DNA of 45,354 nt from Planctomycetaceae bacterium (GCA_012719125.1 JAAYAY010000240.1:1-45354); one strand, 5' to 3'. Shown: positions 7,902 through 17,319, counted from the stretch's first letter. A program made the numbers and translations. Notes: generated from the letters alone by a model not told the origin.

Positions 7902-10900
7902 TCATTTCACGTATTCAATCACCAGTTCGGCGGGCTGACCACCCTCGCGGGAAATGTAGCCGAGCCCGTCGCAACTGGTGGGATCGATGGCCAGACTCAG
8001 TTCCTGGTTGCCCTCCAGCGACAGTTTCAGCGGAACCTCCACGACCTGGTTTTCCGCAACGCGACCGATCTTTCCCACCACGTCTCCCAGTTTCGGCCGG
8101 GCCGCGTAGGTGACGCTCTTCTCGCTCCACGGCTCCGCCACCAGGCGTACCTGGCCCGAATCGCCCGAAGGATTGTCGCCATTGTAGAGCCGCAGCGTGG
8201 CCGACCGGGGTTTGCCGTCAATTTGGAAACGGAACTTGAGATAGGCAATGCTGTGGTCTTGATCGCCCATCTTCGAGTCGCCGCCGTCGACATTCAAGGC
8301 TTTGCTGGTTCCGTTGTTCGTCGTGGCTGCTCTCTGGCCGGCGCTGGCGTCTTCGGCGGCCGTGACGATCACGCGATGCAGGTCGCCCAGGTGCTCCAGC
8401 GTGGCTTGCTTCTCGTCTTCGATCGCTCCGTCGGCCTGCAGGAGTTGGAACCCAACTGGGTATTTCCCGGGGACTGCGTTGTTGCCGAGGCCGAGCTTCA
8501 GAGCGACGTTGATTCGTTGCCCTGAAGGCACACGGATCGGCGTCTCGGACGGCGTGGCCACGAATCCTTCGGGGGTTACCACGCGAAGAGCACCCGTAAA
8601 ATCGTGTTCCTTGTTGTTGGCGATCACGACGTCCCCCGGTTGCTCCGGCTGGTCCGTATTCAGCAGGAAAGAGGGGACGGAGAAGCCGAGCTTAAGCACC
8701 TCCTCTCTCACGACTTCGATCCCCTGCAGCACGGGCAGTTGATCCGCTGCCGGCTCGGCCGATGCGGGGATGAACTCGATCGAGAGGTCCCCGTCGGAAT
8801 CGATGCCCTTGAACTCCTTGATCAGCGGCCTGTTCCTGCCGCCGGCCTCGCGGAAGATGTCGACCCCTTCGGCCATGACCTTGCCTTGGAGCTTGATATC
8901 GAAGACGCTCTTGCCGGCCCCGCTCTGATCCAACTCGGCAAAGGCCAGCCGCACCGTGTAGCGAGCGGGTCCGTCGATCGGTTCTACCAAGGGAATCGTG
9001 CACTGCCGCAATCCGCGCAAACCGGAACAGAACAGCCACGGCTTGTCCGGGTCGTCGATCTCGTGCCGTGAGGCGTCGTGATTGAAATAGCCCCCGCCCG
9101 GGAAGAGCGAGACGCCGAGCTGGAGCCGCAGAACCAGCGATCCGCCGGGACGGGGATAGCCCAGCCACAACCGGCCGGAGACGTCTTTGCGATCCCCGGG
9201 GGCACCCAGGTTCAATGCCAGCCGTTTGACCGGCGTCATCGGACCGGGCTGGCTGAAATACGCCCACTGGCGGTTCTCTTCACGGTTCTTGAAGACCGCA
9301 GTGCACATGTTCGGGAACGGGCACAGGCAGCCCGAACTGGCCTCGGGAACCATCAGCAGGCCGTTGGCCGGAATAAAGTTGATCCAGCAGCCGGGCCGCT
9401 GGGCGCCGAAATGCTGCGTGCCGAAGTCCTCGTCCAGGTCGTACCAGGCCAAGTTCCAGGAACGGAACAGGAGCATGTGAGGTGCCGCGGCGGGGGCGCC
9501 ACAGTGGTGTCCCGGACGGGCGAATTGCCAGGCTTCCTCCCGGCCCGTTATCGGGTGGATTCGCATCCGCTGCTGGCCGGTCTTCAGGTCGTAGGCCCAC
9601 GGTTCGGCGTGCAGCGTGTCGCCGACCACCACGGGACGCACGCGGTAGCCGATCGGCTTCTGCCACAACACTCCGCCGTCTTTGCCCGACACGGCGACCA
9701 CCCGCCGCGATTCGAACTGGCCGGCCAGGAACTCCGTCCAGTAGTGGCCGTCGAGAAACACGCCGAACAGAACCAGCACGCCGTCGTGGCAGGCAGTCCC
9801 CAAGGAGCACCAGTGGCTGCCGCCGATGGCGCCGGTGATCTCGACGGGCTTCTCCCATTGCAGGTCGCCCGTCGAGGCATCCAGGGCTACAACTCGATAA
9901 ACGGCGGCGGCCGCAAACTTCTTCAACAGGGCGGCCCGCTCCTCGTTGTTCAGCCGGTGCACCTCTTTGACCTGCTGCTCGAACGCCACCTCACGCTGCT
10001 CCTCGGTCACATTGGGGCTGGCAAAGTACAAACGCCCGTCGGCGACCGCGATCGAACCTTGCCCGATGTCCTTCCCTTCATGCTTCCAGCGGAGCTTGCC
10101 GGTGGCCAGGTCGAGGGCGAAAATGCAGTCGGCCGTCCGGCCCTTCTCGGTTCGGGAGCCGTAGAGCAGATCGCCGACCACGGCCACATAACCCCAAAGC
10201 CGCGGCGTGCCGTCGCCGGCCGGCGGCAATTGGTAGGTGAACTTCGTTTCACCGGTGGCAGCGTCGAATCGCAGGCATTCGTTGCCGACGGCCACAAACA
10301 GGCTGTCGTCGTTGGCGGCCGAGTTCCCCGCGTCGTGGGTCACGGTGACCCGCAACGCTCCACGAATCTTTCGTTCCCAGAGCTTGATTCCGTTGTAGGC
10401 GTCATAGGCCATGATGGAATTCTCTCCCGCCCCGACTCGGTCGGCGGAACCTTCGCCCAGAACGAACAACCGGCCGTTGACGGCCAGCGGAGCGGCGGCC
10501 CGCACGTGGCGTTCGGCCATCTGGGTGGGACCGGGGTTCCCAAACCACAACAGCCCCAACGGGCCGCGGACCAGTTCGTCGTCGCTACAGGTCGTGTTGC
10601 CCGGCTCGGCGTACTGATGGGTCCAACCGCCGGCACCCGCGAGCGCCCCGCGCCGGAATTCGAACCACGTGCCGTCTTCTTCAGAGACTCGCCCGCCGTC
10701 GATCCCCGTTCCGGCCAGCCACTGGCGCATCGCGGCAGGTTGTAGCGGCCTGACCTTGCCGGCGGCTTCCGCCGGCTGACCGATGCAGATCGTGCCGCCC
10801 AGCGGCTTGAGCATGCGAAACGCTTCCGCCGCACCGTCAGGCATCCGGCCGGAAACGATCGCCTCTTCCGAAACCACCAGGTTCGCGAAGTAATCGGAGA

Positions 10901-12659
10901 AGGGAACGTTCGCCGGGTCGCCTTGTTCGATCACCACCCGGGCGCCGTACAGCCCCGCGGCATCCAGGGCCCGGCGTGCGGCCTGAGCCTTTTCGAGGTC
11001 GGGTTCGATGCCGCAGATCTGCAATTCCGTCCGCTTCGCGAGTTCGAAGGCCAGCCGGCCCGTGCCGCAGCCCAGGACCAGGCAGTAGCCGCGAGTGATT
11101 CCCGTGGTGCGGACGATGCGTTCGGCGGCCGCCTCAAAAACGCCCGTTAGTCCATCGGCCGGAAAAGGCGACGGGTCGATCGGTTGCTCGATCACGCCGC
11201 TGGATTGCGAGCCCTGCGGACCAAAGCAATAAATGGAACCCGTGTTCGAACTGACGAACAACTGCCCGTCGGCTGCGGCCAGTCCGCGAGCCTTGCCGTC
11301 GATCTCGCCGGCCCACAGCACTTCGCCTGATGCGGCGTCGAAAGCCATAACCTTCCGCTCGCCGCCGGTAAAGACGACGCCACCGGCCGTCATCAGCGTT
11401 TCGGCACAATCGCAGCGCACACGCCACTTCTGGCCCGCCGCGATCCGGGTGTCGGTTTCCTTCAGTTCCTGATTCACGGCGTCCAACTGCGCCTGCACCT
11501 TCTGCAGCGCGGCTTCGGGACCGCGCTTGGCCTTCTGCACTTGCGTGTTGAGATCGCGTTGTCGGTCCAGCAGAGTCTTGCGGCTCAGGCTGGCGGCCGA
11601 ATATGCTTTCCGATCGACCGCGAACAACTCGTGCCCGGTCGCCGCGTAGAACGTTTCGGGCGCTACGATCAGTTGCCGACCCCAGAACCAGGAAGATCGC
11701 GAACGAGGCGACGACTCGTCGAAACCGATCATCTGCTGTGTGCCGGTGAACAATTGGTCGTCGGCCAGCATGGCGTTCGTGCCGCCGATAATGTGTTCGA
11801 TGTAGGCTTCGTAGAGCAGGCGGCCGTCCTGCCGGTCGAATGCCGCAGGCGACACGCGTCCCAACGGGGCAAACAATCGACTCTCCGACGCCAGCAAATA
11901 GCCCTGCGGCGACACGCGGCTCTGCGGGGCGTCGGCGCAGGAGTCGTTGCACCAGACGAGTTCGCCGTCCTCTGCATTTACAGCGTACATCGCCACGCCT
12001 TCCGCCGGAAAGATGCCGGCGCCGAAGTAGGCGATGCCGCCGTCGACCAACACGCCGGTGCGCACCGGCGAGACGGAGATCATCTTGCCGCTCCCCAGCA
12101 GCTTGCGATCGCTCGGGGCCGCCCGGAACTTCCACTGCTCGCTGCCGTCCCCGGCTCGCAGGCAGTAGACGAAGCCGTCGTCGGACCCTACGTAGACCTT
12201 GTCGTCCCAGACCGTGGGGGCCAGACGCACAGGGCCGCCCGTGAGCACGCACCATCGCTGCTGTCCCGACTGGGCGTCGAGGGCCACGACCCGGCCGTCG
12301 GCCGAGGAGCCGAAATAGACCGACCCGCCGGAGACCGCCACGTGAAAGGCGTCGTCGAAGTGGACTCGACGCAGCTCCGTCGCCCCGTACCATCCGCCCA
12401 CGGGCCGGGGATTCGGCTCGCCCCAGGCCTGCTGGGGTGCGTGCCGCGGCTGGAGAACCCAGCACTGCGCGAGCGGCGGCTTCACGGCCTCGGCCGTGAT
12501 CCCGCTGCGGGCAATGTCGTGGCGATACGTCGGCCAATCGCCCGCCTGCAACACGGTGGAGGAAGCCGCGACCACGATCGCCAAACCCAGCCGTCGCACA
12601 ACGCGGGCCAGCGGCCGTCTATCCTGTAGTCCTGCCATATTCGCCTCGATACCAGACAT
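7902..12659 (-). CDS. giant secreted PQQ-type beta-propeller with embedded SAM methyltransferase domain, malectin-like and DNRLRE-like modules
   Basis: A 1,585-residue protein with an export signal (LAIVVAASSTVLQAG, about residues 25-40). PQQ-type propeller blades (WxxxxxGxVxALDAxTG) fill about 41-520 and are interrupted by a coiled coil at about 353-406. Residues about 520-670 are a class I methyltransferase fold with an intact SAM-binding motif (LVLGCGTGRLAFELA) followed by IEPD. A second propeller runs to about 1010. About 1233-1320 resembles malectin-like carbohydrate-binding domains (YTVRLAFAEL, FDIKLQG). The last 120 residues resemble a DNRLRE/CBM96 domain (TLRLYNGD, WSEKSVTYAARP). ATG 12659 is chosen because an excellent AAGGAGGAG lies upstream; an upstream in-frame extension is a translated dispersed repeat. 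Substrate and partner are unknown. A SAM domain in an exported protein is unexpected. Confidence 0.85.
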   Translation of the reverse strand: MSGIEANMAGLQDRRPLARVVRRLGLAIVVAASSTVLQAGDWPTYRHDIARSGITAEAVKPPLAQCWVLQPRHAPQQAWGEPNPRPVGGWYGATELRRVHFDDAFHVAVSGGSVYFGSSADGRVVALDAQSGQQRWCVLTGGPVRLAPTVWDDKVYVGSDDGFVYCLRAGDGSEQWKFRAAPSDRKLLGSGKMISVSPVRTGVLVDGGIAYFGAGIFPAEGVAMYAVNAEDGELVWCNDSCADAPQSRVSPQGYLLASESRLFAPLGRVSPAAFDRQDGRLLYEAYIEHIIGGTNAMLADDQLFTGTQQMIGFDESSPRSRSSWFWGRQLIVAPETFYAATGHELFAVDRKAYSAASLSRKTLLDRQRDLNTQVQKAKRGPEAALQKVQAQLDAVNQELKETDTRIAAGQKWRVRCDCAETLMTAGGVVFTGGERKVMAFDAASGEVLWAGEIDGKARGLAAADGQLFVSSNTGSIYCFGPQGSQSSGVIEQPIDPSPFPADGLTGVFEAAAERIVRTTGITRGYCLVLGCGTGRLAFELAKRTELQICGIEPDLEKAQAARRALDAAGLYGARVVIEQGDPANVPFSDYFANLVVSEEAIVSGRMPDGAAEAFRMLKPLGGTICIGQPAEAAGKVRPLQPAAMRQWLAGTGIDGGRVSEEDGTWFEFRRGALAGAGGWTHQYAEPGNTTCSDDELVRGPLGLLWFGNPGPTQMAERHVRAAAPLAVNGRLFVLGEGSADRVGAGENSIMAYDAYNGIKLWERKIRGALRVTVTHDAGNSAANDDSLFVAVGNECLRFDAATGETKFTYQLPPAGDGTPRLWGYVAVVGDLLYGSRTEKGRTADCIFALDLATGKLRWKHEGKDIGQGSIAVADGRLYFASPNVTEEQREVAFEQQVKEVHRLNNEERAALLKKFAAAAVYRVVALDASTGDLQWEKPVEITGAIGGSHWCSLGTACHDGVLVLFGVFLDGHYWTEFLAGQFESRRVVAVSGKDGGVLWQKPIGYRVRPVVVGDTLHAEPWAYDLKTGQQRMRIHPITGREEAWQFARPGHHCGAPAAAPHMLLFRSWNLAWYDLDEDFGTQHFGAQRPGCWINFIPANGLLMVPEASSGCLCPFPNMCTAVFKNREENRQWAYFSQPGPMTPVKRLALNLGAPGDRKDVSGRLWLGYPRPGGSLVLRLQLGVSLFPGGGYFNHDASRHEIDDPDKPWLFCSGLRGLRQCTIPLVEPIDGPARYTVRLAFAELDQSGAGKSVFDIKLQGKVMAEGVDIFREAGGRNRPLIKEFKGIDSDGDLSIEFIPASAEPAADQLPVLQGIEVVREEVLKLGFSVPSFLLNTDQPEQPGDVVIANNKEHDFTGALRVVTPEGFVATPSETPIRVPSGQRINVALKLGLGNNAVPGKYPVGFQLLQADGAIEDEKQATLEHLGDLHRVIVTAAEDASAGQRAATTNNGTSKALNVDGGDSKMGDQDHSIAYLKFRFQIDGKPRSATLRLYNGDNPSGDSGQVRLVAEPWSEKSVTYAARPKLGDVVGKIGRVAENQVVEVPLKLSLEGNQELSLAIDPTSCDGLGYISREGGQPAELVIEYVK

Positions 12660-12740
12660 GATCAACTCCTCCTTGTTGACGGGATGACGCGACGTCGCTG
12701 CCTCTCGCAAACCATGCACGAACTCCACGTGCAACACGCG

Positions 12741-12768
12741 CGTCATTCCCGCGCAGGCGGAAATCCAG
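12741..12768 (+). repeat. dispersed CGTCATTCCCGC...GGAATCCAG-type hairpin repeat
   Basis: CGTCATTCCCGCGCAGGCGG followed by AAATCCAG. The hairpin ATTCCCGC/GCGGAAAT has 7 of 8 paired bases and a GCAG loop. It belongs to a sequence class recurring in many bacterial genomes, which gives spurious HSRAGGNPE translations. It lies upstream of the large propeller gene. Confidence 0.6.
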
Positions 12769-12882
12769 AAACGGTTCAATATGTGACCATGGTACCCCGG
12801 CTCGGGACGCGGCACCACCTTTCTCTTGGAAAGAGAATCGCTCTTCGCCGATTCACAACCAACAGGGGTTCTCTTGACGCCA

Positions 12883-13524
12883 CTACGAGGGGCGGCGCGA
12901 ACACATCAAGAAAACCGAGAACTCCCGCTCGCCCTGACCGGTCACCGGCTTGTTGAATTTCAGGGCGGTCGCGTCCTTCATCTCAGCGAAACCGGCTTCG
13001 GCCAGTTGCCCCTTGAGTTCCTGCCGGTCGAATCCGTGATGGTGGACGACATGGGCCATCTCGGGCGAATGGAAGTTCCCGGGCTCCGTGTCGAGATCGG
13101 CAAGGCAAAGCGTGCCGCCGGGGAGCAGCAGGTCGTAAAAGGCACGAAGAACGCCTTCCGTGTCGGCAATGTGATGCATGGCCATCGCGACAACGATCAT
13201 CTGGAAGCGGTCGGCAGGAATCGGATCCTTCTGAAGGTCCAGGAGAATCGCCTTCATGTTCGTCAATCCGCTCTCCGCGATCTTGGCTCGCAGCACTTCC
13301 AGCATCCCTGGAGAATTGTCGGCACCGGTCACGCTGCTGACGTGCGGAAGCAGGAACAGACCGACCAGCCCCGTTCCGCAGCCGTAGTCCAGCACGTCCG
13401 TCTCGCGAGTCGGCGCGGCTTCGCGGAGGATAGCCTCGCCGATGGCCCTCATGAGGGCGATGCGCCTGGGTTCCTTGTCCCAATCCGCCGCCGCTTTGTC
13501 AAAGTGCGTCATCGACTCTGCCAT
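12883..13524 (-). CDS. class I SAM-dependent methyltransferase
   Basis: A 213-residue cytoplasmic protein of the class I methyltransferase fold. SAM motif I is VLDYGCGTGLVGLFL, followed by the acidic TGADNSPGML, ILLDLQKDPIPADRF, and a post-motif strand LLLPGGTLCLADLDTE. It resembles the Methyltransf_11/UbiE-like group, and the substrate cannot be read from sequence. The start at 13524 (ATGGCAGAG) is chosen; a GTG at 13548 in the same frame, seven bases after the DsrE-like stop, is possible. It follows the DsrE-like gene closely and is probably cotranscribed with it. Confidence 0.88.
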   Translation of the reverse strand: MAESMTHFDKAAADWDKEPRRIALMRAIGEAILREAAPTRETDVLDYGCGTGLVGLFLLPHVSSVTGADNSPGMLEVLRAKIAESGLTNMKAILLDLQKDPIPADRFQMIVVAMAMHHIADTEGVLRAFYDLLLPGGTLCLADLDTEPGNFHSPEMAHVVHHHGFDRQELKGQLAEAGFAEMKDATALKFNKPVTGQGEREFSVFLMCSRRPS

Positions 13525-13555
13525 TTCTGTTCCAGTTGCCGTCGGCACCGGCCGC

Positions 13556-14014
13556 TCAGTAGGTGAACACCACCGAATCGGCGTGCAAGTGGTCGAAGAT
13601 CTGCTTGCGATCCTGGATCATCTCGATTCCCGGCGCAAGTTCATCCTCCTTCACGCCCGTGATCTCAGCGCACATCGGGCACACCACCATCTTGGCCCCT
13701 TGCTTAACGAGGCCGGCCACCATGTCGCGAACCGGCGGCATTTCCTTGAAGCGAACCGAGTCGTCGAGCCCCTTTCGGGCCAGCGGCGGAGCCTTAACGT
13801 TGAAGAAGATCACCACCTCGCGCCCGTCCGCCAGGCCATGTTCCGCAAAGTGCAGGCCCATGACGACGGCGTGAAGATCGTCGGCGCCGTTGGTCAGGTT
13901 GATCACTAGGGTAGGTTTGTTCCCATCCGCTGCCGCGGGATGGTCCGCATGGGTGACGTAGGCCCCCAGCAGCAGGAACGAAACAGCCAGTACCGTCCAA
14001 AAAGTGCGCATCAT
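13556..14014 (-). CDS. secreted DsrE/DsrF-like family protein
   Basis: A 152-residue protein with an N-terminal signal peptide (residues 1-23, LAVSFLLLGAYVTHA). The DsrE fold is seen in LVINLTNGADDLHAVVMGLHFAEHGL and in the C-terminal half, with a conserved-looking cysteine pair in VVCPMCAEITG. DsrE-like proteins handle sulfur or bind thiols; the exported versions are poorly characterised. The start has two ATGs (14014 and 14011) behind AAGGGAG. Its neighbours are a methyltransferase downstream and a bacterioferritin-like gene upstream, which could point to redox or metal stress. Confidence 0.8.
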   Translation of the reverse strand: MMRTFWTVLAVSFLLLGAYVTHADHPAAADGNKPTLVINLTNGADDLHAVVMGLHFAEHGLADGREVVIFFNVKAPPLARKGLDDSVRFKEMPPVRDMVAGLVKQGAKMVVCPMCAEITGVKEDELAPGIEMIQDRKQIFDHLHADSVVFTY

Positions 14015-14074
14015 GACCTGTCTCCCTTAGGGTACGGGGTTACTCATGACCTGATTCGGTGAAGACGGATTCTG

Positions 14075-14572
14075 CTACTCGACGGGGCGCCCGGCGGCTC
14101 GGTTCTTGCTGCGTTCGATCGACTGGAGGGCCAGATACCGGTCGCCGAACTTGTCCATGTTCTCCAGCTCGATGTCGTACTGGTCATAGTGCCGCTCTTC
14201 GTCGGCAACCAGGTCCTCGAACAGCTTCTTCGAGACCGAATCCGCATTGGCGCCGCACTCGTTTGCCCACTTGTTGTAGCTCACCGCGCTGTCTTCTTCC
14301 ATCTGCCTGGCAAGTTCGAGCATCTCCTTGACGTTGTGGATCTTGTTGACCTCGGCCGTCGTAGCCAAGTCGACCTCGCCCTTGAGAAACAGGATCCGCT
14401 CCGCCAGCCGCTCGATATGGAGCATCTCTTCAATGGCCGTCTGTTTGAACAGCGTGGCGAGCAGGTCGTAGCCCTGGTCGTCGCAATGAAAATGGAAGTA
14501 CATGTACTGGTGAACGGCAGCCAATTCGTCCGCCACCGCCTGGTTCAGCAATTTGACGCTGTTTTCGTGCAT
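14075..14572 (-). CDS. bacterioferritin-like ferritin-family protein
   Basis: A 165-residue four-helix ferritin-like protein. Di-iron ligand patterns are visible: LNQAVADELAAVHQY in helix A, EEMLHIERLAERI (ExxH) in helix B, METDS-type MEEDSAVSYN in helix C and DEERHYDQ in helix D. The last 15 residues (RSKNRAAGRPVE) are a basic tail. The family oxidises and stores iron, or protects against peroxide. The start is supported by AGGAGGAGATG immediately upstream. It lies on the same strand as the DsrE-like gene, 60 bases ahead of it. Confidence 0.88.
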   Translation of the reverse strand: MHENSVKLLNQAVADELAAVHQYMYFHFHCDDQGYDLLATLFKQTAIEEMLHIERLAERILFLKGEVDLATTAEVNKIHNVKEMLELARQMEEDSAVSYNKWANECGANADSVSKKLFEDLVADEERHYDQYDIELENMDKFGDRYLALQSIERSKNRAAGRPVE

Positions 14573-15006
14573 GAATCATCTCCTCCTAGCTCTTCATGAG
14601 TTGAATTTGCGGCAAGGACAATCTCCTTGGGCGCCGGCTATGCCGCCGCCCGAGGTCCATCCACCTCTCGGTCATTCCCGACGCCAGCGTCGGATCGCAG
14701 CATCCGATGCACTGGAACTTGCCCCATGATATGGTCTTTGTTGAAGACGTGCCAGTGATGGTTCGACATGAACCTGGCAAGAACACGCCATGACTGCAAG
14801 ATCCGGTAATCACGAGGAACATCCGAATCTTGTGTTCGGCTTGTCATGAAAACGTGCGATTTCCCTTTTTCGCCCTGCTGACGGTCGACGCACGCTCGGA
14901 GAGGCAATGGTGACGCCAAATGGCCTTTCGGCACTCTGTTTCCAGAAATCACGCAAGGCCATCGAGACGGTGACGACAGTCGAAGTCGGGAGACGAAGTA
15001 ACGATT
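14573..15006. other. intergenic stretch with no supported gene
   Basis: About 430 bases upstream of the bacterioferritin-like gene. Short open frames exist on the minus strand, but they have no recognisable family, no good start and no coding-like composition. A small hairpin (GCGTCGGAT/ATCCGATGC, near 14688-14711) is the only structure noted. The region probably holds the ferritin promoter. Confidence 0.4.
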
Positions 15007-15516
15007 TCTGGTTCATCCGGCGCAAGCGTAGGTTCGATCCTCGCCCGGGAGTACCGGTGCCTCTGGTATGTGGTCCGATAATAAGAAAATAAGGCCTGGT
15101 TCAAACTCGGGTAACAGAATCTTGGGCTGAGTGGCGGAGAATTGGGTTTGGAGAAAACGCCTGCTTCCCCCAAACTGGTGATTTTCGCAAGAAGCACCCA
15201 GTTTCACGGAGGAAGCAGGCATGGTATGCCATTGTAGCGTCCGAGACGGTTTCCCGCAGCCAGGCACCCGGGTTCTCCAGTCCTCCACTTTGCCTCATCC
15301 TGCCAAGGCGATGACACCGCCCCAACGACGGCAGGCCCCTCTCAGCCGCCCGCCCTCTCCGCCAGAAAACTCCTCGCGCACGCCTGGTGGCGAGCATGAT
15401 GCCTCTTCTCTGTTGCCGTCTTTCCGGTACAAGTCAAGCCACGTTCCGGTATCGTCTGATTCCTGGAAGATCTGGAGGCTTTCAGGTCGACATACGCTTT
15501 AGCGGGATGGACCAGA
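15007..15516. mobile_element. candidate 510-bp non-autonomous element with 26-bp imperfect terminal inverted repeats
   Basis: The left end (15007-15032) begins TCTGGTTCATCCGGCGCAAG. The right end (15491-15516) is its imperfect reverse complement, finishing GCGGGATGGACCAGA. Two more copies of this end lie at 35015-35040 and 40899-40924. Beside the right end, 15405-15464 is about 80% identical to the minus strand of 40771-40829. A long stem-loop (15159-15178 with 15198-15220, starting GCCTGCTTCC) sits inside. No transposase is encoded. It looks like a MITE-type element; mobility is inference. Confidence 0.5.
15159..15220. repeat. long imperfect stem-loop inside the 510-bp element
   Basis: GCCTGCTTCCCCCAAACTGG pairs with the 23-base arm at 15198-15220, which ends GGAAGCAGGC, leaving a 19-base loop. 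Ten outer base pairs are perfect and seven inner pairs (AAACTGG/CCAGTTT) follow after a bulge. It could be an internal end of a nested element or an RNA hairpin. Confidence 0.55.
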
Positions 15517-15834
15517 ATTAGCAGGTCGCCAGCGCGCTCCGACCTCGATCTTTAACAACTGAAACCGCCCCACCGGGCGACTGGCCCTGCACGACCGTGA
15601 GAACGAATCACGGTGTGCCACCGCCGGCTTGTTAGCAGTGTGAAGAAACGCAGGGTGGTCCATCCTGTAGTTCACCGCACCACCAGCCAACAGCTACAGC
15701 ATTTCCCAATTGCCGTTAAACTCCAATGCGCAGCTCAAGTTGCCGTCGGCATCGGCGCGATGGGGGAAATGGAGACGAGATGCTTACAGAATGCAAGTCT
15801 GGGACAGACTCGGCTACGGGGGCGGCATTCAGAC
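15517..15834. other. intergenic stretch downstream of the sulfatase
   Basis: About 318 bases between the repeat element and the sulfatase stop codon. No gene is supported. A weak hairpin (AGTCT/AGACT near 15797-15811) might help termination of the sulfatase transcript. Nothing else is seen. Confidence 0.35.
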
Positions 15835-17319
15835 CTAATGTGCTTCGGTCTCGTTCGGTTTTCCCGGCTCCCAGTGGAAGCGGAGATCGCTTTCCTCGAG
15901 CCGGCCCGGTTCGCGGCGGCCGATGCCGGGGTTCCTGCCGTCGCCCAGGTCGGCCCGCATGGCATCGGCCAATTGCTGCATCTTGGCGAGCACTTCCGGT
16001 TGTTTGTCCTTGACGTCGGTGCTTTCGGCGATGTCGCTTTCGAGATCGAACAGCGACAACTCGATCTGGGCCTGATCGTAGTTGACGGGGATACCGCCGG
16101 CGCCGCCTTTGCGCCCGGAGAGCGTGCGGTAGTCGTGGGGGAAGTGCAGCTTCCACCGACCCATCCGCATGGCATGCAATTGGGGCCCGTAGTAGAAGAA
16201 GTAGGCTTCGTGCGGACTCTTGGCGCCCGGCTCAGCGGCGATGAGGGGCCAGATACTCTTGCCGTCGATCTTGTTCTTCGGCAGCGGGGCATCGATCAGG
16301 GCGGCGATGGTGGGGAGGATGTCGACGGTCATGGCGGGCGTGGCGCAGACGCTCCCGGCGGGGATCTTGCCCGGCCACCACATCACTGCCGGCTCGCGGC
16401 ATCCGCCATCGAACATTGTGCCCTTCCCCTCGCGGAGCGGCCCGGCGGTGCCGGCGTGGTCGCCGTAGCTCAGCCAGGGACCGTTGTCGGCCGTGAAGAC
16501 GACCAAGGTGTTTTTATCGAGCTTGTTTTTTCGAATGGCGTCGAGGATTTGGCCGACGGACCAATCGATTTCCATGACGACGTCGCCGAACAGTCCTCGC
16601 TCGCTCTTGCCGCGAAACTTGTCGGAAACGTAGAGCGGAACATGGACCATGGAGTGGGGCACATAAAGGAAGAACGGTCGGTCCTTGTTGCGGTTAATGA
16701 AATCGACGGCCTTTTCGGTGTAGAGTGTGGTCAGTTGTTCCTGATCCTGGGAGGTTACGTCGGCGTCGATCACCTTGGTGCCTTCGATCAGCGGCAGAGG
16801 GGGGTAGTTCTTGCCGCCCGTGGGATGGCCCGGCCACATGTCGTTCGAATAGGGGAGCCCGACGTATTCGTCGAAGCCGTGTTTTGTGGGCAGGAACTTG
16901 GGATGATGGCCGAGGTGCCATTTGCCGAAGCAGGCCGTGGCGTAGCCCTTCTGCTTGACCACGTCGGCGATCGTCATTTCGTCGGAGCTGATGCCGTGGT
17001 TGGCGGTGTGGTTCAGCGCGCCGAGGATGCCCACGCGGACGTTGTAGCAGCCGGTCATCAGCCCGGCCCGCGATGCGGAGCAAACGGCCTGGGTCACGTA
17101 GAAGTCGGTGAAGCGGCGGCCCTCTTCGGCCATGCGGTCGAGATTGGGCGTCTGGTAGCCTTCGGCGCCGAAGGGGCCGATGTCGCCGTAGCCCATGTCG
17201 TCGATGTAGATGACGACGAAGTTGGGGGAACGTTCGGCGGCAGAGGCCGCTGCCGTAGACAGAGCGGCGAACAACAAGGCAACGATTAGCAGGCGAGACA
17301 GCATCAGTCGCAGATTCAC
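15835..17319 (-). CDS. secreted type I sulfatase (arylsulfatase A-like)
   Basis: A 494-residue sulfatase with a signal peptide ([20 protein letters not shown]). Metal-binding N-terminal residues lie in [14 protein letters not shown]. The formylglycine site is CSASR with the modified residue at Cys80, followed by [15 protein letters not shown] and VFTADNGPW supply further active-site residues. The family removes sulfate esters from sugars or aryl compounds, usually in the periplasm. The start is a GTG at 17319 behind GGGAGGAGAAGCC. The Cys-type site can be matured by the anSME-type enzyme at 4849-6189. The substrate is unknown; neighbours (SGNH hydrolase, glycosidase-like protein) suggest polysaccharide. 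Confidence 0.93.
   Translation of the reverse strand: MNLRLMLSRLLIVALLFAALSTAAASAAERSPNFVVIYIDDMGYGDIGPFGAEGYQTPNLDRMAEEGRRFTDFYVTQAVCSASRAGLMTGCYNVRVGILGALNHTANHGISSDEMTIADVVKQKGYATACFGKWHLGHHPKFLPTKHGFDEYVGLPYSNDMWPGHPTGGKNYPPLPLIEGTKVIDADVTSQDQEQLTTLYTEKAVDFINRNKDRPFFLYVPHSMVHVPLYVSDKFRGKSERGLFGDVVMEIDWSVGQILDAIRKNKLDKNTLVVFTADNGPWLSYGDHAGTAGPLREGKGTMFDGGCREPAVMWWPGKIPAGSVCATPAMTVDILPTIAALIDAPLPKNKIDGKSIWPLIAAEPGAKSPHEAYFFYYGPQLHAMRMGRWKLHFPHDYRTLSGRKGGAGGIPVNYDQAQIELSLFDLESDIAESTDVKDKQPEVLAKMQQLADAMRADLGDGRNPGIGRREPGRLEESDLRFHWEPGKPNETEAH

Noticed and set aside
9078-10745. 555-residue open frame on the plus strand
   Set aside because: Antisense shadow of the large propeller gene; no family features.
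12660-12818. N-terminal extension of the propeller gene
   Set aside because: It translates a dispersed hairpin repeat and lies upstream of a strong AAGGAGGAG site that fits ATG 12659.
14744-14762. TGGCACG on the minus strand upstream of the bacterioferritin gene
   Set aside because: The -12 position reads CAAC and lacks the invariant GC.
14638-14952. 104-residue open frame on the minus strand
   Set aside because: No family, poor start, unlike coding composition around it.
15026-15046. tRNA T-arm-like GGTTCGATCC
   Set aside because: No matching stem, acceptor or anticodon arm could be built; it lies within a repeat end.
15613-17289. 558-residue open frame on the plus strand
   Set aside because: Antisense shadow of the sulfatase, whose catalytic motifs and ribosome binding site are clear.
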